The notes beneath the pieces were generated by a model. That model was not told the origin of the DNA, did no database searches, and saw nothing but the letters and a program-made list of their open reading frames with translations. Both the position numbers and the translations under genes were made by a program. A stretch of DNA of 64,000 nucleotides from Microvirga terrae (GTDB lineage: Bacteria > Pseudomonadota > Alphaproteobacteria > Rhizobiales > Beijerinckiaceae), in contig NZ_CP102845.1 of the NCBI RefSeq assembly GCF_013307435.2, positions 5,070,001 to 5,134,000 on the forward strand. The letters are read 5' to 3'. Each line of letters begins with the position of its first letter. Position 1 is the first letter of the stretch. Positions 58,629 through 64,000 of this stretch are shown here, in pieces.

Positions 58629-58882
58629 GGTCGAAAACTCTAGAAAACGGCCTCGGATCTGGCAGGTTTTGGGTCTTTATGGCCAGACGGCCACTGAAGT
58701 CACGCTTCAGGATGATCGCCACCCTACCACAGGCCGCCCCCGATCCCTAATCCCATAGATGCGATGGCAGCCATGCTGGATCAACAGGCTCGCGTGCAAA
58801 CGTCTCTTGGCTCGACGGCATAGTCCGAGCGCGCTATCTCTGGCGCGTCCCGCCGCTTCAGCCTCCGCAAAGATCCTTGACC

Positions 58883-59836
58883 ATGCCCACGTTCCTGCCC
58901 CGGCTCGTCGCCCTTGGCCTCTTCGGTTTCGCCTCCGCGGCGGGCGCCGCCACCCTCGACGGATTGGCCGTGACCGTGACGAATACCAGCGAGCCGGTCC
59001 TCTGTGCGGAAAAGGACAATGTGGCGATCAATTTCGCCGCCCCGGAGGTGAAGCATTTTCAGATCGAGGCCGTGCATCCGGCCTATATGGGCTCCCTGCG
59101 CCAGGACCGCTGGGAGCCGGACTGGACCGCCTGCGAGGACATCTCCGAACAGACCTCGGCCAAGCCCCATCCGACCATGACGACCCTCTATGACGACGCC
59201 GATCTGCGCATCATGGGCCTGTCATTTACGGAGTTCTGGCGCCCGAACGACGTCACCGTGACGATCGGCGATACGGTCACGCACAAGATCCATCTCCTGC
59301 AGCTCCTGAAGAAGCGGGGCGACAAGGCCGTCGAAGTGCTGGTGATCTATCCTGGCGACGGCTACTGGCGCATCAAGCCGCTCCCGCCCGAGCATCTGGA
59401 CTGGACCTCCTACGGCTCCTCCTTCCTCGTCGGCCCGGTGGAATTCGACCAGCGCCCCGTGGTGAACCTGAAGGACGTCGCCTTCGATCCGAAGACCATG
59501 ACCTTCACGCTGACCCTGGTGAAAGGCGGCAAGGCGATTGTCGCGGTCAAGGCTCTCAACGAGGAGCGCATGACCCTGGATGTGTCGTTCGATCAGGGGA
59601 TCGCCGGCCTGCCTTTCGCGGGTCTTCGCTCCATGTACGTGACCGAATTCAACGCCGATGTGGCCCGCATCGCGGTTCGCGAGGCCGGTGCCCGGTCCTG
59701 GCGCGAGGAGCCGATCATGAATTTCCACGACGCCAAGGCGACCGATGCCTGGATGGGCCGACTCGTGCCCTCGCGGCACAACACCAGCGCGCCCGACATG
59801 ATGTTCAACCGTTTCCGCGCGACGCCGGCTCCTTGA
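58883..59836 (+). CDS. Exported protein of unknown function
   Basis: 317 residues with a signal peptide (MPTFLPRLVALGLFGFASAA, cleavage near AGA-A). The mature part is rich in beta-strand-like sequence (VTNTSEPVLCAEKDNVAINF; FDQRPVVNLKDVAFDPKTMTFTLTLVKGGKA) with two Cys only. I do not recognise the family. I use ATG 58883; TTG 58877 two codons upstream is the alternative. Its 3' end overlaps the convergent EamA transporter gene by 32 nt. Confidence 0.75.
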   Translation: MPTFLPRLVALGLFGFASAAGAATLDGLAVTVTNTSEPVLCAEKDNVAINFAAPEVKHFQIEAVHPAYMGSLRQDRWEPDWTACEDISEQTSAKPHPTMTTLYDDADLRIMGLSFTEFWRPNDVTVTIGDTVTHKIHLLQLLKKRGDKAVEVLVIYPGDGYWRIKPLPPEHLDWTSYGSSFLVGPVEFDQRPVVNLKDVAFDPKTMTFTLTLVKGGKAIVAVKALNEERMTLDVSFDQGIAGLPFAGLRSMYVTEFNADVARIAVREAGARSWREEPIMNFHDAKATDAWMGRLVPSRHNTSAPDMMFNRFRATPAP

Positions 59837-60764
59837 CGGCGAGCCGCGCGCTTATAAATGACATCACCCTGCCGTCGATCAGGACGAGGCCTGCGCCGAT
59901 CAGCACCATGCCGGCCATATGCCGCATCATTAGGGTCTCGCCGAGGACGGATACCCCGAACAGGATGGCACTGACCGGGATCAGGAAGGTCACGAGACCC
60001 ACATTGGTGGCGCCGGCCCGCGCGAGCAGGCGGAAGAAGATCAGATAGGCGAAGGCCGTCGAGACCAAGCCGAGGGCCGCCAGTGACAGAATGGCGGCGG
60101 TGCTGGGCACCGCTAGTGTCCAGGGTTGCTCGACCATCAGGGCGGCAGGCAGAAGAATCGTGCTCGAGACCGTGACCTGACCGGCGGCCGTCGCGAGCGG
60201 CGGGATGCCCATCGTCTTGAAGCGGCGGCCGAACACACCGGAGAAGCCATAGGACAGGGCCGCTCCCAAAACGGCGAGCTGCGCCAGGATGCCCGCATCG
60301 AGCGACGCGACGGCCGCCCCCCCGATCATCACCGCGACTCCAATGAATCCCACGATCACGCCCGCGAGCCGCTGACCCGTGAGCCGCTCGTCGGCTGTCA
60401 GAAAATGCGCCACGATCACCGTGAAGAGCGGCGTGGTTGCATTGAGAACGGACGCCAGGCCGCTGGCGATGTGACTTTGCCCCCAGACGATCAGGGTGAA
60501 GGGAATGACGTTGTTGAGGATCGACATGCCGACAAAGGCAGCCCAGACCTGGCGGGTCCGCGGCAGGTCGACGCCCGTGAGCCTCAGGACGAGAAGCAGC
60601 GCCATCGCGGCGGTCAGCACCCGCAGCGCCACGATGGTCAGGGGCGGCAACTCCCGGACGGCCACACCCACGAAGAGAAACGACCCGCCCCAGACGACCG
60701 AAAGGACCGTCAAGAGCGCCCAATCGGACGCGGTCATGTTTTTCTGGATGGCGGCCTGCGGCAT
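59805..60764 (-). CDS. EamA-family drug/metabolite exporter
   Basis: 319 residues, ten membrane helices in two EamA repeats (LLTVLSVVWGGSFLFVGVAV ... LLSIVIVA-like first half; LAVLGAALSYGFSGVFGRRF ... LGETLMMRHMAGMVLIGAGLVLI second half). Exports an amino acid or metabolite; specificity unknown. Start 60764 (MPQAAIQKNMTASDW); Met10 is an alternative. Confidence 0.88.
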   Translation of the reverse strand: MPQAAIQKNMTASDWALLTVLSVVWGGSFLFVGVAVRELPPLTIVALRVLTAAMALLLVLRLTGVDLPRTRQVWAAFVGMSILNNVIPFTLIVWGQSHIASGLASVLNATTPLFTVIVAHFLTADERLTGQRLAGVIVGFIGVAVMIGGAAVASLDAGILAQLAVLGAALSYGFSGVFGRRFKTMGIPPLATAAGQVTVSSTILLPAALMVEQPWTLAVPSTAAILSLAALGLVSTAFAYLIFFRLLARAGATNVGLVTFLIPVSAILFGVSVLGETLMMRHMAGMVLIGAGLVLIDGRVMSFISARLAVKEPASRGNG

Positions 60765-60835
60765 CAGATTCGGTTCCGAACTTCGTGGGCCAGACCTGAC
60801 ACGAAGCGGCCCGCGAGGCGACCCGTTTTCTGTGA

Positions 60836-61591
60836 TCAGGAGAGGTCGTACCATTCCCCGTTGCTGCGGCACGCGAGCATCTCGCCCGTGCGCATTGCCC
60901 CGCCGCTCCGCAACTCCCGGCGGATCAGGCGGCAATCGAGTTCGCCGAACGCCTTCCTGTTCACCGGCTTCAGGCTGACCCTCCCGGAGGCGCCGGTTGC
61001 AGGGTTCTGCCATGTGGCATTGGCCGCGCCTGCACCGTTGAGGATCGACAGAACCGCCTGGGCCTCCGCGGGGCGATCAGCATCGGATACGAGCTGTGCG
61101 GCAGCCCGCTGGGCCTCCGCCTGGGCGATGCTGGCGCTGGCCTGCCCCCGGGCGGCGGCCAACTGGCTCGATGTCATGCCTGCGGCCGCGGCCTGCATGG
61201 CGAGGGACGGAGCGGCGGCCGCCAGACCGACGCCGCCGGTCATGGCCCCGCCGATGGCCACGGATGCGACCGTGCTGGCCATGCCGGCCGCGTGCCTGGC
61301 CATCGCGAGATTCGACTGACGATCGAGTTCACCGAGATAACTGGGGCGTGCCGTGTTGCCGGCCGCCACATCGGACAGGCGAGACGCGAACCGGCTGAAA
61401 TCGATGCTCTGGGGATCCGGGTCCCGCTCGGGTTGGGCGCTCTGGACCAGACTGACGGCCGTTCCGGACAGCCCGGTCGGATCCAGCCCAGTGGCCGCGT
61501 CCAGGGCAGCCGATCCGGCTCCGGTCTGGTTGCACGCAGTCAGGGTGAGAATCATCGCAAGTGCACCGGCCCCGGTGAAAACCCTGATCAT
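60836..61591 (-). CDS. Lipoprotein with surface-antigen-like C terminus
   Basis: 251 residues. Signal with lipobox L-T-A-C (MIRVFTGAGALAMILTLTAC), so acylated on Cys20. Middle part is Ala-rich with a hydrophobic GGAMTGGVGLAAAA stretch. C terminus (CRLIRRELRSGGAMRTGEMLACRSNGEWYDL) resembles the end of 17-kDa surface antigen-type lipoproteins. Function unknown; probably outer-membrane anchored. Confidence 0.75.
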   Translation of the reverse strand: MIRVFTGAGALAMILTLTACNQTGAGSAALDAATGLDPTGLSGTAVSLVQSAQPERDPDPQSIDFSRFASRLSDVAAGNTARPSYLGELDRQSNLAMARHAAGMASTVASVAIGGAMTGGVGLAAAAPSLAMQAAAAGMTSSQLAAARGQASASIAQAEAQRAAAQLVSDADRPAEAQAVLSILNGAGAANATWQNPATGASGRVSLKPVNRKAFGELDCRLIRRELRSGGAMRTGEMLACRSNGEWYDLS

Positions 61592-61720
61592 GATCTGCCC
61601 CTTCAGTTAACGTAACGACATAATATCACAACAACATCATGAGAAAGGCAACGACAGCCCTGATTGGACCGGACGATCCACAGGGAAGATCAATCGGCGA
61701 TCAAGATTTGGTTTACGACG

Positions 61721-62059
61721 ATGGACAACACCCGGCCGCCTTTACCACTCCTTCACGGCTTTGGAGCCAACCTCCCGGTCATCATCTGCACCATGCTGCG
61801 TCCTGCCATGACCCCGCCGCTCTCCCGTGAACCGTCCTACAGCGTCCGCCATCAGACGGTGCGGTCGAGCTTCTGCGTGCTGCCTCACGATCCAAGGCCG
61901 GCGCGCAATGCAAGTTTCATCTTCGGTCGCTCGGATTCGCGCTATCGTCCTCTGCTCAATCAAGAGGAGCGCGACCGGCTGCACATCTGGGCCATGATCG
62001 TCGCGCTCTCGTCCTCGGTGGCGGGCACCACCCTGCTCCTGACGGCGATCTTTCGCTGA
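61721..62059 (+). CDS. Hypothetical protein with C-terminal membrane segment (doubtful)
   Basis: 112 residues from ATG 61721, or 88 from ATG 61793. Basic, Pro-rich N-terminal part, then RDRLHIWAMIVALSSSVAGTTLLLTAIF, a single likely membrane helix at the very end. No ribosome site and no recognised family. It fills part of the 473-nt gap between the lipoprotein and SLC13 genes and converges on the latter with 5 nt between stops. It may be a real tail-anchored protein or a chance frame. Confidence 0.4.
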   Translation: MDNTRPPLPLLHGFGANLPVIICTMLRPAMTPPLSREPSYSVRHQTVRSSFCVLPHDPRPARNASFIFGRSDSRYRPLLNQEERDRLHIWAMIVALSSSVAGTTLLLTAIFR

Positions 62060-62064
62060 CAGGT

Positions 62065-63843
62065 TTACTGCAGTGGCCAGACCAGCATGATCAGCGGAGT
62101 GCCGATCACGACCACCAGGATCGACAGAGGCAGTCCAAGCCGCCAGTAATCTCCGAAGCGGTATCCGCCCGGCCCCATGACCAGGGTGTTGCACTGATGG
62201 CCGATGGGGGTCAGGAAGTCGCAGGCTGCCCCGATGGCCACCGCCATGAGGAACGCATCGGGCTTGAAGCCGAGCTGGCTGGCGAAGCTCGCCGCGATAG
62301 GTGCCATCACCAGCACGGTGGCCGCGTTGTTGAGGAACGGCGTCACCGCCATGGCCGCCACCATGATGAGCACAAGCGCTCCGGTCGGCGGCAGCATGTG
62401 AGCGGCCGTCGAAAGCCAACCTGCGATCAGATCCGTGCCCCCGGTCGTGCGAATCGATTCGCTGACTGGAATGAGCGCCCCCAGCATGACGATGATCGGC
62501 CATTCGATCGTGTCGTACGCCTCACGCAGGGTAAGGGATCCGAACAGGACGAGCAGGACGCCCGCGCCGAAGAAGGCGATGGCGACCGGCAAAATGTTGA
62601 AGGCGACGAGCAGCATGGTGCCGGCCAAAATCGCCGCCGGCACGAGGCTGCGGCGGGCGCTGCCGAGCCGGATCTCGCGCTCCGCAAGAGGCAGGCAGCC
62701 GAGGTCGCGCAGGGTATCCGGCAACCGCCTGAGATTGCCCTGAAGGACAATGACGTCGCCGGAGCGCAGGGTGATGGTGCGCAGGCGTTCCTTGAACCGC
62801 TGACCGCTCCGGCTGACCGCGATGAGATTGACGCCGAACCGCTCGTAGAGTCCCATCCTCTCCGCCGAGGTGCCGGCCAGAGCGGAATTCGGGCCGACGA
62901 TCGCCTCGATGACGCCGATTTCGTCCAGCGCCTCTTCCATCTCCGGCTGGCGGTGCTCCCGGCTGAGCTTCAGACCGGCCCGTGAGACGGCGCTTTCGAG
63001 AGCATCCGGTTCGCCTTCGAGCATGAGCAGGTCGTTCTCACGGATGGCCGCATCGGGGAGCGGGCTGGAGCTGCGGGTCTCGTTGCGGATGATGGCCGCA
63101 ACCTTCACTTCCCCATTCGCAAGCTTGTGCACGTCCGCCACGGTCTGGCCGATCACCTCGGACTCGGACGTGACCCGGGCTTCGGTGATGTAGTCCTTGA
63201 TGTTGAGGGCCGCATCGAGGGAGGCGGCCCCCTTGCGTCCCTGCGGCAGAAGCCGGTAGCCGAAGGCCAGGAAGACGACCCCAGCCACCGCGATGCCGAC
63301 ACCGACGGGCGTGAAGTCGAACATGCCGAACGGCTCGCCCAGGAGTTCTTGCCTGACCCGCGACACGATGATGTTGGGCGAGGTGCCGACCAGGGTGACG
63401 ATGCCGCCGAGAAGAGAGCCGAAGGCCATCGGCATGAGGAAGCTCGACGGCGGCGTGTTCGTGCGCCGGGCGATCTGGAAGGCGACGGGGATCATCATCG
63501 CCAGAGCGCCGATATTCTTCACGAAAGCGGAGAGGACCGTCACCACGGTCACCAGCACGACGACCTGAATCTGCGTGGTGCGCAAATAGGGTCCGACCCG
63601 GTTCAAGCCGGCTTCCAGGATCCCGGACTTGGCCACAGCGGCGCTGACCAGAAGCGCGCTCGCCACGATGATTACGATGTCGTCGCTGAAGCCCTCGAAA
63701 GCCTTGTCGGCCGGCACGATGCCGACGAGCACGGCCACCAGCAGCGACAGGACGGCGACGAGATCGTAGCGAAAGCGACCCCAGACGAAGAGCGCCATCA
63801 TCCCGGCGACGATGGCGAAGGAAAGCATTTGTTGATGGGTCAT
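62065..63843 (-). CDS. SLC13-family permease with two RCK C-type domains
   Basis: 592 residues. N- and C-terminal helix bundles of the divalent-anion/sodium symporter type (GSLLGGIVTLVGTSPNIIVS; TPFLNNAATVLVMAPIAAS; GAACDFLTPIGHQCNTLVMGPGGY) flank a cytoplasmic insert (about 200-380) with two TrkA-C-like regulatory domains (IGQTVADVHKLANGEVKVAAIIRN; RFGVNLIAVSRSGQRFKERLRTITLRSGDVIVLQG). Substrate could be sulfate, a dicarboxylate or another anion. Second helix set shows the S-N-P/N-N-A signature of the family. Confidence 0.88.
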   Translation of the reverse strand: MTHQQMLSFAIVAGMMALFVWGRFRYDLVAVLSLLVAVLVGIVPADKAFEGFSDDIVIIVASALLVSAAVAKSGILEAGLNRVGPYLRTTQIQVVVLVTVVTVLSAFVKNIGALAMMIPVAFQIARRTNTPPSSFLMPMAFGSLLGGIVTLVGTSPNIIVSRVRQELLGEPFGMFDFTPVGVGIAVAGVVFLAFGYRLLPQGRKGAASLDAALNIKDYITEARVTSESEVIGQTVADVHKLANGEVKVAAIIRNETRSSSPLPDAAIRENDLLMLEGEPDALESAVSRAGLKLSREHRQPEMEEALDEIGVIEAIVGPNSALAGTSAERMGLYERFGVNLIAVSRSGQRFKERLRTITLRSGDVIVLQGNLRRLPDTLRDLGCLPLAEREIRLGSARRSLVPAAILAGTMLLVAFNILPVAIAFFGAGVLLVLFGSLTLREAYDTIEWPIIVMLGALIPVSESIRTTGGTDLIAGWLSTAAHMLPPTGALVLIMVAAMAVTPFLNNAATVLVMAPIAASFASQLGFKPDAFLMAVAIGAACDFLTPIGHQCNTLVMGPGGYRFGDYWRLGLPLSILVVVIGTPLIMLVWPLQ

Positions 63844-63903
63844 GCGAAGCGCGAAGGAGAGGAACTGAGATCCTAACGCTTCACGCCCCCGTTGGTGCCT
63901 TCA

Positions 63904-64000
63904 TTATTGACCGAGCACGAGGGCCCAATAACGCCCGTAACGGTTGTTCGCATCGGCGCGGGCAAGCCCGATCCTGCGGGCCTGGGGCATCAGGAGGTTG
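63904..64000 (-). CDS. CAP (SCP-like) family extracellular protein, C-terminal end
   Basis: Only the last 31 codons lie in the window. They read NLLMPQARRIGLARADANNR and then YGRYWALVLGQ, stop TAA at 63904-63906. The N-L-L ... R-I-G-L-A ... Y-W-A-L-V-L-G pattern is the end of the CAP/SCP domain found in secreted bacterial proteins. Start and signal peptide are beyond the right edge. Confidence 0.7.
   Translation of the reverse strand, partial: NLLMPQARRIGLARADANNRYGRYWALVLGQ

Noticed and set aside
58629-58882. Possible FMN riboswitch upstream of ribA
   Set aside because: The conserved RFN segments are not present in the leader on the minus strand.

Overview
The window is high-GC alphaproteobacterial DNA, most likely from the Hyphomicrobiales and close to Methylobacteriaceae/Microvirga. 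This is inferred from gene families and control signals; no rRNA is present. Supporting signs are an alphaproteobacterial SOS box (GTTC-N7-GTTC), general-stress promoters of the EcfG type (GGAAC-N16/17-CGTT), and two families of dispersed palindromic intergenic repeats of the kind common in that order. The region is ordinary, densely packed chromosome. I see no tRNA, rRNA, CRISPR array, transposase, prophage or att site.

Left part (1-20 kb): a non-flagellar-type chemosensory/two-component operon (chemoreceptor end, CheA with fused receiver, CheB, and two large hybrid kinases). It is followed by a dipeptide ABC transporter operon (dppA, terminator, dppBCDF), an AI-2E/PerM-family permease with an extra C-terminal domain, an exported dienelactone-hydrolase-like protein, a Dcp-type M3 peptidase, a small unrecognised gene, and a galM plus SMP-30 lactonase pair.

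Middle (20-40 kb): an amidase diverges from a branched-chain amino acid/amide ABC operon in which the two permeases are fused (LivH-LivM), then livG and livF. Next come a [2Fe-2S] ferredoxin and a thioredoxin-reductase-like ferredoxin reductase, an M20/allantoate-type amidohydrolase, two GNAT acetyltransferases, a small secreted Arg-rich protein with an EcfG-type promoter, and an orphan aromatic ammonia-lyase. A roughly 1-kb gene-poor island carries repeats and a well-formed SOS promoter with no recognisable gene behind it. It is followed by a ugp-type sugar/glycerol-phosphate ABC operon and a stress protein with an EcfG promoter.

Right part (39-64 kb): an Lrp regulator and FAD oxidase diverge from a lysine-6-dehydrogenase-like enzyme and an ALDH7 semialdehyde dehydrogenase, probably lysine catabolism. 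Then come a TPP enzyme, a cysteine hydrolase with transaldolase, and a valine-degradation operon (LysR regulator, mmsA, acyl-CoA dehydrogenase, two small membrane proteins, mmsB). The window closes with an O-antigen-ligase-like membrane protein, a hippurate hydrolase, lactate permease, a GTP cyclohydrolase II whose N-terminal domain looks like a degenerate RibB, an EamA exporter, a lipoprotein, an SLC13 permease with RCK-type domains, and the last codons of a CAP-family protein.

Functionally the window is dominated by uptake and breakdown of amino acids, peptides and amides (dpp, liv, amidase, hydrolases, lysine and valine pathways, lyase), with sensory and stress control around it. No wholly new multi-gene system is evident. 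The most interesting signals are the SOS promoter without a gene, the EcfG-type promoters on small genes, the degenerate RibB-RibA fusion, and the membrane proteins embedded in the valine operon.
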